Assembly (NCBI GenBank): GCA_964356745.1
Contig: CAYHIW010000009.1
Coordinates: 1 to 22,707, forward strand
Length of the DNA stretch: 22,707 nucleotides
Origin: CAYHIW01 sp964356745
GTDB taxonomy: Bacteria; Patescibacteriota; Microgenomatia; UBA1406; GWC2-37-13
Direction of reading: 5' to 3'
Part shown: piece after piece, positions 14,661 through 22,707 of the stretch
Layout of the letters: the number at the start of each line of letters is the position of its first letter
How positions within the stretch are numbered: the first letter of the stretch is position 1
Program-made: the position numbers and the translations under genes
The notes under the pieces: generated by a model
Seen by the model: the letters and a program-made list of their open reading frames with translations, nothing else
Databases searched by the model: none
What the model was told of the DNA's origin: nothing

Positions 14661-17600
14661 ATGGATGATCTACACATAGAAGATTTTAGCGGACTAAAGA
14701 TCCGACTTGCTTCACCTGACGACATTCTCAAATGGTCAAAAGGAGAAGTTACTAAACCGGAAACAATTAACTACAGAACGTTACGCCCTGAAAAAGATGG
14801 CTTATTTGATGAGCGGATTTTTGGACCTACTAAGGATTATGAATGTTACTGTGGTAAATACAAACGTATCAGATATAAAGGAATCGTATGTGATCGATGT
14901 GGAGTCGAGATTACAACGTCAGCAGTAAGACGAGAACGCATGGGTTACATTAAACTTGCTTCTCCGATTGTACATATCTGGTACTTCAAAGGTCCCTCTG
15001 CTCCTTTAAGCGTACTTCTTGATATTCCACCTCAATCTCTTGAAAGAGTTGTTTACTACGCTCTTTACGTTGTCAAAGGTGTCGATAAAGACAAACAGAA
15101 AAAGACAGCTTCACAGATTGATGAATTTAAGAAAGGTGAAGTTAAAAAAGAGGAAGCAATTCACGAGGAAGACAAAAAAGAAATAAAAGCAGACTTTGAG
15201 AAACAAGAAAAAGCTCTTGCTAAAAAACTTACACATCCTGAACAACGAGAAATTGCACTTCAAGAACTATCACTTAAAGAAAAAGAACAATACAAACAAC
15301 TTTCCAATAAATTTGTCGAAAGAAAATCACAAAAAGTTGCATTTTTTGATCGTATTTTAAAAATCGTTAAAGCAGTCGGAAAAAGTGACACTCTTGAAGA
15401 GGACGATTATCTATATCTTAAAGAAAATGGTCTTGATGAATTTTTAGAGGTAGGAATGGGCTCTGAAATTGTTTACGACATCTTATCTGAGCTCGATCTA
15501 AAAACGCTTTACTCAGATACTCTTAATGAGCTTGCAACTGCAAAAGGTGAACGAAGAAACAAACTTCTCAAAAAAGCCCGCGTTATAGAATCTTTTCTTA
15601 AGGGTGAAACTTCACCTATGTGGATGGTATTAACGGTGCTACCGGTTATCCCTCCAGATCTTCGACCTGTTGTTCAATTACCGGGTGGTAAATTTGCCAC
15701 TTCAGATTTGAACGACTTCTATCGTCGTGTAATAAACAGAAACAACAGATTGAAACAGCTCATTGATCTTGGCGCTCCTGAAATTATTTTAAGAAACGAG
15801 AAAAGAATGTTACAAGAAGCAGTTGACTCTCTTCTTGATCTTCAAAAATCAAGAGGACGAACACGATCACAAGGAGCAGCTTCAAAAATTCAAAAATCCT
15901 TGTCAGACATTCTTCGAGGAAAACAAGGACGATTCAGACAAAATTTACTAGGAAAACGTGTCGATTACTCGGGTCGATCAACCATTATCGTTGGACCAGA
16001 ACTACGTATCGATCAGTGTGGAATACCAAAAGAAATGGCGCTAGAACTTTTTAAGCCACATCTTCTTCGAGAAATTATATTACGAGGTCTTGCACCAAAC
16101 ATTAAAAGTGCAAAGAATTTCTTAGAGCAAAAAGATCCTGTTATTTTTGATATTCTTGAAGAAGTTACCAAAGATCACCCCGTTCTACTCAACCGTGCTC
16201 CTACATTGCACAAACTTTCTATTCTTGCGTTTTACCCTGTTTTAACAGACTCATACGCCATCAAACTTCACCCAACAGTATGCGCTGGATATAATGCAGA
16301 CTTCGATGGAGACGCTATGGGTGTATTCCTTCCCCTTTCAACTCAGTCAATTGACGAGGTTAAAAGTAGAATGTTACCGTATCATAATTTGCTTAAACCA
16401 GCAGATGGCACACCGATCGTGCTTCCCAATAAAGAAATGGCGCTTGGTATTTACTATCTCACCACATTGGATCATGATCAAGAAGACATTAAAGATACAG
16501 AACTTAAGGTTTTCTCAAGTGGAGATGAAGCAATAAGTTCATATCATCTTAATGCAATCGCACTCAGACAGCCAGTTATTGTCAATATAAATGGTAAAGC
16601 AGTGAGAACATCTGTCGGAAGAATTATTGTAAACGAAGGACTTCCAGAAGAATTACGATTCATCAATAACGATTTGAAAGCAGCGGATGTTAAAAATATT
16701 GTTGTTCGTGCAATCAAACTATTTGATGATAATCAAAAAGTGGGAGAAGTTATCGATCGTCTTAAAGAAATTGGGTTTTGGGGAGCTTCTATTTCAGGAG
16801 GGTTATCTCTCTCCATCTTTGACTGTAAAATCATTGCCGAAAAAGCAGGTATTATAAACGAAGCTGAAAAGAAGATTGATAAGCTTGAAAAAAGCTTTAA
16901 TCAGGGACTTCTTACTATTGAAGAAAAAAAACGTTACTCAAATAAATTATGGATTGAAACTACCGAGACTCTCGCCGATAAAACATGGGCATCTCTTGAC
17001 AATGAAAATCCGGTAAAGCTTATTATTAAATCAGGAGGAGCACGCGCCTCTCGAGAACAGTTGAAGCAGCTTTCTGCAATGAAGGGACTCGTCGTTGATC
17101 CTCTTGGTAAAATTATCGAGGTTCCAACCAAATCAAATTATCGTGAAGGACTTTCTATCTTCGAATATGTTATTTCTGCTCGTGGAGCACGAAAAGGACT
17201 CACAGATTCAGCTTTGAAAACAGCAGATGCAGGATATCTAACAAGACGTCTCGTAGATGTCTCACATGACGTAATCATCCGAGAAGAAGACTGTCAAACA
17301 ACCAATGGACTCATCATTCATTCTGATGATTCAGAACGTGGAGAAAAATTCTTCGAACGTATTCGTGGACGTTTTATCCTTGACGACATTAAAAATGAAA
17401 AAGGAAGCCTCCTTCTTGCTAAGGGTGAATTAATAACTGAGGAAGTTCTAAAAGAACTTGAAAAAGAAAAAATAGCCCAGGTAATTGTAAGATCAGCCCT
17501 TTACTGTAAATCAAAATATGGTACCTGTCAACAATGTTATGGAATCGATCTTTCCACGGGAAGAGTTGTTGAGATCGGTGTTCCTGTCGGAGTTATGGCG

Positions 17601-18458
17601 GCACAATCAATTGGTGAACCGGGAACTCAGCTAACAATGCGTGTTCGACACTTTGGAGGTATCGTCATTTCAGACGTGACACAAGGTCTCCCTCGTGTTG
17701 AGGAACTTTTTGAAACAAGAATGCCAAAGGTTATATCCCCCATTGCAGAGTTAAACGGTAAGGTTTCTATTAAAGAAGACACGGCAAAAGAAGTTTACAT
17801 GATCAAGATCACATCAAATGATAAAGAAAATCAACAAGAACAAGAATTTATTATTCCCATATCTCAAAACTTAAGAGTTGCCGATGGAGATCTTGTTGGT
17901 CGAGGAACTCCTCTGTCAGAAGGTCACTTGAACATTCATGACGTTCTTGGAATTCGCGGTCTTCACAGCGCTCAAATTTACTTACTTAGTGAAGTACAAA
18001 AAGTATATGAGTCTCAAGGAATTGCTATTCATGACAAACACTTCGAAGTCATCATTCGAAAAATGAGTGAAAAAATCATTATCGAAGAGGAAGGCGACAC
18101 ATCATTTATTAAAGACGAGGTTGTCTCGCGACTTCGATTTGAAGAAGAAAATAAAAAAATACTTGCGCAGGGTGGAAAACCAGCAGTTGGTAAAGTTTCA
18201 ATTCTCGGTATCACTAAAGCCGCAATCTATACAGACTCATGGTTGTCGTCCGCTTCATTCGAGCAAACAACGGCAGTTTTGAGCTCTGCAGCAATCAAAG
18301 GACAGGTAGACTGGTTGTTAGGACTCAAGGAAAATGTTATAATTGGAAGACTTATTCCGGTAAATAAAGAGTTGATAGATAAGTATTACAGTCGTTTTGT
18401 ACAAAAATATGCCTACAATAAACCAGCTCATCAAGAGCAAGAGGAAAAAGAGACTTAA
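14661..18458 (+). CDS. rpoC: RNA polymerase beta' subunit
   Basis: 1265 aa. N-terminal zinc site C62, C64, C77, C80; catalytic NADFDGD at 545-551; second zinc site from CQTTNG and CKSKYGTCQQC; trigger-loop region GVMAAQSIGEPGTQLTMR. All catalytic elements are intact. Between about residues 140 and 250, just after the zinc domain, there is a highly charged Lys/Glu-rich helical insertion absent from Bacillus and E. coli beta' at this point, which moves the catalytic motif some 80 residues downstream of its usual place. The last 50 nt overlap rpsL in a different frame. No Shine-Dalgarno is seen; translation is probably coupled to rpoB. Confidence 0.98.
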   Translation: MDDLHIEDFSGLKIRLASPDDILKWSKGEVTKPETINYRTLRPEKDGLFDERIFGPTKDYECYCGKYKRIRYKGIVCDRCGVEITTSAVRRERMGYIKLASPIVHIWYFKGPSAPLSVLLDIPPQSLERVVYYALYVVKGVDKDKQKKTASQIDEFKKGEVKKEEAIHEEDKKEIKADFEKQEKALAKKLTHPEQREIALQELSLKEKEQYKQLSNKFVERKSQKVAFFDRILKIVKAVGKSDTLEEDDYLYLKENGLDEFLEVGMGSEIVYDILSELDLKTLYSDTLNELATAKGERRNKLLKKARVIESFLKGETSPMWMVLTVLPVIPPDLRPVVQLPGGKFATSDLNDFYRRVINRNNRLKQLIDLGAPEIILRNEKRMLQEAVDSLLDLQKSRGRTRSQGAASKIQKSLSDILRGKQGRFRQNLLGKRVDYSGRSTIIVGPELRIDQCGIPKEMALELFKPHLLREIILRGLAPNIKSAKNFLEQKDPVIFDILEEVTKDHPVLLNRAPTLHKLSILAFYPVLTDSYAIKLHPTVCAGYNADFDGDAMGVFLPLSTQSIDEVKSRMLPYHNLLKPADGTPIVLPNKEMALGIYYLTTLDHDQEDIKDTELKVFSSGDEAISSYHLNAIALRQPVIVNINGKAVRTSVGRIIVNEGLPEELRFINNDLKAADVKNIVVRAIKLFDDNQKVGEVIDRLKEIGFWGASISGGLSLSIFDCKIIAEKAGIINEAEKKIDKLEKSFNQGLLTIEEKKRYSNKLWIETTETLADKTWASLDNENPVKLIIKSGGARASREQLKQLSAMKGLVVDPLGKIIEVPTKSNYREGLSIFEYVISARGARKGLTDSALKTADAGYLTRRLVDVSHDVIIREEDCQTTNGLIIHSDDSERGEKFFERIRGRFILDDIKNEKGSLLLAKGELITEEVLKELEKEKIAQVIVRSALYCKSKYGTCQQCYGIDLSTGRVVEIGVPVGVMAAQSIGEPGTQLTMRVRHFGGIVISDVTQGLPRVEELFETRMPKVISPIAELNGKVSIKEDTAKEVYMIKITSNDKENQQEQEFIIPISQNLRVADGDLVGRGTPLSEGHLNIHDVLGIRGLHSAQIYLLSEVQKVYESQGIAIHDKHFEVIIRKMSEKIIIEEEGDTSFIKDEVVSRLRFEEENKKILAQGGKPAVGKVSILGITKAAIYTDSWLSSASFEQTTAVLSSAAIKGQVDWLLGLKENVIIGRLIPVNKELIDKYYSRFVQKYAYNKPAHQEQEEKET

Positions 18459-18828
18459 AAAATCTCGCGCGGTAGCTTTGAAGACAAACTTCAACGCACT
18501 CAAGCGAGCTTATATTGGAAGTGATTCTCCTATGAAGAGGGGTGTTTGTACTGTGGTTAGAACAATGACACCAAAAAAACCAAACTCTGCTCTTCGAAAA
18601 GTAGCAAGGGTCAGACTATCAAACAAAATGGAAGTTACCGCCTATATTCAAGGTATCGGACACAACCTCGCAGAGCACTCAATTGTTTTAGTTCGTGGAG
18701 GACGTGTAAAAGATCTTCCCGGTGTTAAATATCATATTGTAAGGGGTAAGTTCGACACTGCAGGTGTATCAAACAGAAAAACTTCACGTTCCAAATATGG
18801 AACAAAGCTTGAAAAAGCACAGGAATAA
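18409..18828 (+). CDS. rpsL: 30S ribosomal protein S12
   Basis: 139 aa from the ATG at 18409, chosen because the product then begins MPTINQLI, the canonical start; a TTG four codons upstream is in frame but unlikely. Decoding-centre motifs TPKKPNSALRK (54-64) and GGRVKDLPGV (97-106) are intact, including the two lysine sites where streptomycin resistance arises, so no resistance is predicted. An 18-residue stretch between AL (23-24) and KRG (43-45) replaces 5 residues in E. coli; Bacillus S12 has an insertion of the same length. The first 50 nt lie inside the 3' end of rpoC. No Shine-Dalgarno is seen. Confidence 0.97.
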   Translation: MPTINQLIKSKRKKRLKKSRAVALKTNFNALKRAYIGSDSPMKRGVCTVVRTMTPKKPNSALRKVARVRLSNKMEVTAYIQGIGHNLAEHSIVLVRGGRVKDLPGVKYHIVRGKFDTAGVSNRKTSRSKYGTKLEKAQE

Positions 18829-18833
18829 TTATT

Positions 18834-19307
18834 ATGCCTAGACATCAGTATAAAAAAAGAGCTCCTTCTGAAGACCCTATATATAAGAGTCTTGAAGTAA
18901 CTAAATTGGTCAACTACATCACAAAAGACGGAAAAAAAACCGTTGCGAGAAAGATTGTTTACGATGTTCTTAAACGATTTGAAGAAGAAAAAAAAGATCC
19001 AATAAAAGTGCTCCATCAAGCAATTCATAACGTTGCTCCAAACTTTGAGGTTAAACCAAGAAGACTTGGAGGAGCATCATACCTTGTCCCGATTGAAGTA
19101 CGACGTGATCGAAAACTATTTCTTGCGTTAAACTGGATTATCGATTCAGCACAGACAAGATCGAATAAAGAATACAAATCATTTCAAAACAAATTGTATA
19201 CTGAATTAAACGAAGCTGCGCAGAATCAAGGAAATGCAGTAACCAAACGCGCGCAAACCGAGAAACTAGCAGAAGCAAATAAAGCCTTCGCACACCTTAA
19301 GTGGTAA
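18834..19307 (+). CDS. rpsG: 30S ribosomal protein S7
   Basis: 157 aa, the usual length. Starts MPRHQYKKR and has the 16S rRNA-binding core: DPIYKSLEVTKLVNYI, KKTVARKIVYDVL, NVAPNFEVKPRRLGGASYLVPIEV, and ALNWIIDSA. S7 nucleates assembly of the 30S head and in E. coli represses the str operon by binding its mRNA. An AGGA about a dozen nt upstream is the only hint of a ribosome site. It lies 5 nt after rpsL and 6 nt before fusA. Confidence 0.97.
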   Translation: MPRHQYKKRAPSEDPIYKSLEVTKLVNYITKDGKKTVARKIVYDVLKRFEEEKKDPIKVLHQAIHNVAPNFEVKPRRLGGASYLVPIEVRRDRKLFLALNWIIDSAQTRSNKEYKSFQNKLYTELNEAAQNQGNAVTKRAQTEKLAEANKAFAHLKW

Positions 19308-19313
19308 CCTCTT

Positions 19314-21407
19314 ATGGCTCAGCAACATATTGTCACAAAAAACAGAAACGTCCCTCTTGATAAAATCCGTAATGTCGGTATCATCGCTCATATTGATTCG
19401 GGGAAAACTACAACAACCGAACGTATCCTTTTTTATACCGGACGCTCTTATAAGATAGGTAATATTGATGAAGGTACCACTCAAATGGACTGGATGCCTC
19501 AGGAACGTGAACGAGGCATCACGATTGTATCTGCCGCAACAACTACATTTTGGAAAGATATCCGAATCAATATTATCGACACTCCCGGACACGTAGACTT
19601 TACCGCAGAGGTTGAAAGATCTCTTCGTATTCTTGACGGTGGCGTCATTGTGTTTGATGCAGAAGAAGGAGTTCAAAGTCAGTCAGAAACTGTTTGGCGA
19701 CAAGCAGATAAATATCGTGTTCCGCGTGTCTGTTTTATTAATAAAATGGATAAGCTCGGTGCCAATTTTGAAGGAACAGTTAAAGAAATTACCGATAGAC
19801 TTGCAGCAAACCCTGCTGTTATGGTCTACCCTATTGGGAAGGAACAAGATTTTACCGGAGTCATTGATCTTTTATCTATGAAGGCGCTTGTTTGGGACAA
19901 AGATCCACAAGGCACAGAATACTCAATCACTGATATTCCAGAAAATCTTAAGGCGAAATCTGAAGAATATAGAAACAAACTTATAGAAAAAATTGCAGAG
20001 AACGACGATGTTCTTCTTGATAAATACCTACACGGCAAAGAAATTTCTGTTGAGGAATTAAAAGCATCGCTTCGCAAATCGGTTATTGGCTACAAACTTA
20101 TTCCTGTATATTGTGGAACATCGCTTCGTAATAAGGGTGTGCAACCGGTACTTGACGCAATTGTCGACTACCTTCCTTCACCTCTTGATCTTAAAGAAGT
20201 TAAAGGTGTTAATCCAAAAACAGGAGAGGAAATGACTCGACAGCTAACGTCGGATGAGAAATTTGCGGCGCTTGCATTCAAAATTCAACTCGATCCCCAT
20301 GTAGGTAAAATCACCTATTCGCGTATTTACTCTGGATCCTTGACTTCTGGATCCTATGTCTATGACGTAAACAAGGGAAAACAAGAACGTGTCAGTCGAC
20401 TTCTTCTTATGCATGCGAACCAAAGAGAAGAAGTTGATAAGGCATATGCGGGAGAGATCGTCGCGCTTGTTGGACCAAAAGAAGTCGTCACAGGCGACAC
20501 CTTAACCGAACAACAAAACCCCATCCTCCTTGAACAAATTTCATTTGCAGAACCAGTTATCTCGCTTGCAATCGAACCGAAGACAAAAGCAGATCAAGAA
20601 AAGTTATCATATGCACTTCAGAGACTTTCTGAAGAAGACCCAACCTTTAAAGTAAAGATTAATCATGAGACTGGTCAAACAATCATGTCGGGAATGGGAG
20701 AATTGCATCTTGAAATATTAGTTGATCGTATGAAACGTGAGATGGGTATGGATGCAAATGTTGGTAAACCCCAGGTTGCGTACAAAGAAACAATCAAAGT
20801 AAACGCTGAAGCCGAAGGAAAATACATTAAACAAAGTGGAGGTCGTGGTCAGTACGGACATTGTTTCCTACGCGTTGAACCACTTGGACGAGGTGAGGGA
20901 GTCAAGTTTGTCAATAAAATTAAAGGAGGATCGATTCCTAACGAATTTATTCCTTCTGTCGAAAAAGGAGTCATCGAAGCAACAGAAAAAGGCGTACTTC
21001 TTGGATATCCATTAGTAGATCTTCAGGTAACACTCTATGACGGAACGTATCATGATGTTGATTCGTCTGATATCGCGTTTAAAATAGCAGGATCTATGGC
21101 ACTTCAGGACGCTGTTAAAAAAGCAGCACTTACGTTACTTGAACCAATTATGAAGGTCGAAGTTACTGTCCCAGAAGAGTTTATGGGAGTAACTATTGGA
21201 GATATTTCAAGTAAACGAGGTAAAATTCTTGGAACCGAGAAAAAAGGAAACTCAACGGTAATTAAGGCCAACGTCCCTCTTTCTGAACTTTCGGGATACG
21301 TCACAATCTTGAGATCGCTTACCGAAGGTCGAGGTATTCCTTATATGGAACCTTCACACTACGAAGAAGTCCCACAAAATATCATACGCGTAATGCAAGA
21401 AAAATAA
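19314..21407 (+). CDS. fusA: Elongation factor G
   Basis: 697 aa, full length. GTPase that drives tRNA and mRNA translocation and, with RRF, ribosome recycling. G1 AHIDSGKTT (25-33), G2 RGITI (67-71), G3 DTPG (89-92), G4 NKMD (143-146), then domains II to V, including GMGELHLEIL and the domain IV loop region RGQYGHCF. It closes the str-type cluster; tuf, which often follows fusA, is absent and a metallophosphoesterase gene follows after 3 nt. No truncation or frameshift. Confidence 0.98.
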   Translation: MAQQHIVTKNRNVPLDKIRNVGIIAHIDSGKTTTTERILFYTGRSYKIGNIDEGTTQMDWMPQERERGITIVSAATTTFWKDIRINIIDTPGHVDFTAEVERSLRILDGGVIVFDAEEGVQSQSETVWRQADKYRVPRVCFINKMDKLGANFEGTVKEITDRLAANPAVMVYPIGKEQDFTGVIDLLSMKALVWDKDPQGTEYSITDIPENLKAKSEEYRNKLIEKIAENDDVLLDKYLHGKEISVEELKASLRKSVIGYKLIPVYCGTSLRNKGVQPVLDAIVDYLPSPLDLKEVKGVNPKTGEEMTRQLTSDEKFAALAFKIQLDPHVGKITYSRIYSGSLTSGSYVYDVNKGKQERVSRLLLMHANQREEVDKAYAGEIVALVGPKEVVTGDTLTEQQNPILLEQISFAEPVISLAIEPKTKADQEKLSYALQRLSEEDPTFKVKINHETGQTIMSGMGELHLEILVDRMKREMGMDANVGKPQVAYKETIKVNAEAEGKYIKQSGGRGQYGHCFLRVEPLGRGEGVKFVNKIKGGSIPNEFIPSVEKGVIEATEKGVLLGYPLVDLQVTLYDGTYHDVDSSDIAFKIAGSMALQDAVKKAALTLLEPIMKVEVTVPEEFMGVTIGDISSKRGKILGTEKKGNSTVIKANVPLSELSGYVTILRSLTEGRGIPYMEPSHYEEVPQNIIRVMQEK

Positions 21408-21410
21408 ATA

Positions 21411-22049
21411 ATGAAGTATTTGATTTTTTCAGATAGTCATCTTGCTAAGAATTTTGATCCAAAAAAATTCTCTGTTTTAAAAAAGGCAATCGAATCATCT
21501 GATCGAGTCATAATTAATGGCGACTTTTGGGAAGGCTTTACTACTTCTTTTGACGAACTTACCAAATCAAAATGGGCAGAAACACTCTTTCCTCTTCTTA
21601 AGAAAAAGCAGGCGATCTATCTCTACGGTAATCACGACAAAAAAATCTACTCAGATAAACGCACCTCTCTTTTTTCTGTAGAACAAAGGGATGAATATGT
21701 TCTGAAATCTGGCAAAAACACTTTTTTCATTCAACACGGAGACAAGTACGTCATTCTCCCGGATGTTCAAAACTGGCTATGCTTCATACTGGAAAATACT
21801 GAAGATGTATTGGTTAAATTATTTAGAAAACCATTCATAAAGCTTGCGTTTGGGTGGATGAATACGAAAATAAAAATTAAGGTGAGTTCAAAATTAAAAA
21901 AGAATGAGTTTCTTATTGTTGGTCATACTCACTGTGCAGAAATTGACCTGGAAAATCACTTCATTAATTCTGGATTTATAAAACATGGTCTTGCGCAGTA
22001 TCTCACCATAGAAAACGGAGCAATCACCCCCCACGAAGAATCCTACTAA
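21411..22049 (+). CDS. Calcineurin-like metallophosphoesterase
   Basis: 212 aa. The dinuclear-metal motifs are present in order: D8 and H10 (SDSH), GD (37-38), GNHD (73-76), HGD (109-111) and GHTH (171-174). The substrate cannot be told; size and the QHGDKY region recall the broad YfcE/LpxH-like group, but no lipid A genes are seen here. ATG is 3 nt after the fusA stop with no promoter between, so it is probably read through from the ribosomal operon. The next gene has its own promoter. Confidence 0.9.
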   Translation: MKYLIFSDSHLAKNFDPKKFSVLKKAIESSDRVIINGDFWEGFTTSFDELTKSKWAETLFPLLKKKQAIYLYGNHDKKIYSDKRTSLFSVEQRDEYVLKSGKNTFFIQHGDKYVILPDVQNWLCFILENTEDVLVKLFRKPFIKLAFGWMNTKIKIKVSSKLKKNEFLIVGHTHCAEIDLENHFINSGFIKHGLAQYLTIENGAITPHEESY

Positions 22050-22057
22050 TCGTCTTC

Positions 22058-22086
22058 TTGACAGGTGAACAATTGTTCACTATCAT
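22058..22086 (+). promoter_or_regulatory. dinB promoter (TTGACA-17-TATCAT), leaderless
   Basis: A perfect -35 TTGACA (22058-22063), a 17-bp spacer, and TATCAT (22081-22086, five of six consensus bases). The expected start site is about 22093-22094, at the ATG. This is the best promoter in the window. Confidence 0.85.
22065..22080. promoter_or_regulatory. LexA (SOS) operator
   Basis: GTGAACAATTGTTCAC is a perfect 16-bp palindrome holding the core GAAC-N4-GTTC, the LexA/DinR box pattern of Bacillus and other Gram-positive-type bacteria. It fills the spacer between the -35 and -10 boxes, where a bound repressor would block RNA polymerase. It lies before a damage-tolerance polymerase, a classic SOS gene. 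Confidence 0.85.
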
Positions 22087-22093
22087 GATATAT

Positions 22094-22707
22094 ATGCTCA
22101 TGATTTACTCTTGGCCAAATGTAATCCTACATATTGATGCTGACGCATTTTTTGCTTCTGTCATGCAGTCAATCTACCCAAACCTCAGAAACAAACCAGT
22201 CGTCGTTGGTCGTGAACGAGGTATCGCAACAGCTTTTTCATACGAAGCTAAAAAACTCGGTGTTCGACGGGGAATGCCTATACATCAAATCAAACAGTTA
22301 TATCCAAACTGCATTATTATTTCTTCTGATTACGAAATGTACTCTCTCTACTCTCGTCGGATGTTCGAAATTCTTCATTCGTTTTCGCCAACCGTTGAAG
22401 AATACTCGATCGACGAAGGCTTTGCAGATATTAAGGGACTTCGTAGACCTCTTAACAAATCGTATCTCGAAATTGGTCGAGCCATTCAAGAAAAAGTCTC
22501 AACAAGTCTTGGTATTTCTGTTTCAATTGGAATATCGGTAACTAAATCTCTAGCCAAACTTGCTTCTCAAGTAAATAAACCCGGTGGAATTTGTATGGTT
22601 TCAGGAAAAGATATCGAACGGTTTTTATCTAAAATAGATTCACATAAAATCTGGGGCGTAGGAGATCAGACGAATGCCTATTTAAAAAAATTAGAAATTG
22701 AAACTGC
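22094..22707 (+). CDS. dinB: Y-family DNA polymerase (Pol IV, DinB type), 3' end cut by window
   Basis: Translesion polymerase; 204 codons are visible and the frame is open to the window edge. Palm motif HIDADAFFASV (13-23) with catalytic D15 and the steric-gate aromatic pair, second catalytic motif YSIDEGFADI (104-113) with D107 and E108, and SIGISVTKSLAKLASQVNKPGG (144-165). The start of the thumb helix-hairpin-helix region (KIWGVGDQT) is at the end. The usual motif is SIDEAF/Y; Gly replaces Ala here. Alternative in-frame ATGs lie at 22085 and 22100; 22094 is chosen because the predicted transcript begins there. Regulated by the LexA box in its promoter. Confidence 0.93.
   Translation, partial: MLMIYSWPNVILHIDADAFFASVMQSIYPNLRNKPVVVGRERGIATAFSYEAKKLGVRRGMPIHQIKQLYPNCIIISSDYEMYSLYSRRMFEILHSFSPTVEEYSIDEGFADIKGLRRPLNKSYLEIGRAIQEKVSTSLGISVSIGISVTKSLAKLASQVNKPGGICMVSGKDIERFLSKIDSHKIWGVGDQTNAYLKKLEIET

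Noticed and set aside
18397..18408. TTG start four codons upstream for rpsL
   Set aside because: It would add four residues before the canonical MPTINQLI start of S12.
18470..18540. S12 N-terminal insertion as a novel feature
   Set aside because: Bacillus-type S12 proteins carry an insertion of the same length at the same place, so it is a known indel.
22085..22093. Earlier in-frame ATG for dinB
   Set aside because: It overlaps the -10 box, so it would lie upstream of the predicted transcript start.
1..22707. CRISPR arrays, tRNA or rRNA genes, insertion sequences, prophage genes
   Set aside because: No spaced direct repeats of 25-40 bases, no cloverleaf or rRNA-like sequence, and no transposase or phage motif was seen on either strand.
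1..22707. Reassigned UGA codon as in some other candidate phyla
   Set aside because: RF2 is intact, several genes end in UGA, and no conserved protein contains an in-frame UGA.

Overview
The window is gene-dense, AT-rich bacterial chromosome. I see 20 protein genes, two of them cut by the window edges, no RNA genes, no CRISPR array, no insertion sequence, and no gene-free stretch over 300 bases. The gene repertoire points to a Patescibacteria (candidate phyla radiation) genome, probably Microgenomates. The signs are a long Lys/Glu-rich insertion in RpoC, many short membrane-anchored proteins of no known family, tight gene overlaps, very few Shine-Dalgarno sites, and rpoBC placed directly before rpsL-rpsG-fusA. 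This placement is inference from remembered family features; no search was run. The standard code (UGA = stop) is supported by an intact RF2 gene and by UGA stops. The S12 protein carries the roughly 13-residue N-terminal insertion known from Bacillus-type S12.

Layout. 1-880 (minus): 5' part of dnaG primase. 953-2398: membrane protein joining a PilM/actin-like cytoplasmic domain to an extracellular LytR_C domain. 2406-2488: two-hairpin palindromic repeat. 2506-3507: prfB (RF2). 3553-6780: small membrane protein, ftsE, ftsX and a coiled-coil M23 (LytM) protein, a cell-division/peptidoglycan-hydrolase unit. 6817-7452: membrane-anchored hypothetical protein. 7549-11031: a tightly overlapping cell-surface operon (lamin-tail surface protein, VanZ-like, CAP-domain protein, small membrane protein, sugar nucleotidyltransferase). 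11078-11347: small TM/coiled-coil protein. 11443-21407: rpoB-rpoC-rpsL-rpsG-fusA. 21411-22049: metallophosphoesterase. 22094-end: Y-family DNA polymerase (dinB type), cut by the window.

The most interesting observations are these. (1) The M23 protein next to FtsEX has its LytM motifs in circularly permuted order: HxH comes first, then HxxxD and the YxH motif, and the protein then ends. (2) The dinB promoter has a perfect 16-bp palindrome containing the Gram-positive-type LexA box GAAC-N4-GTTC exactly between a consensus -35 and a near-consensus -10, placing transcription start at the ATG. (3) Several other transcription units also have a -10 box only about 7-10 nt before the start codon, so leaderless mRNAs look like a rule here. 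(4) Arrays of 7-nt repeats sit directly before three start codons; at one gene an inverted array also encodes the signal peptide and can pair across the start codon. (5) RpoB carries several substitutions in the rifampicin pocket.
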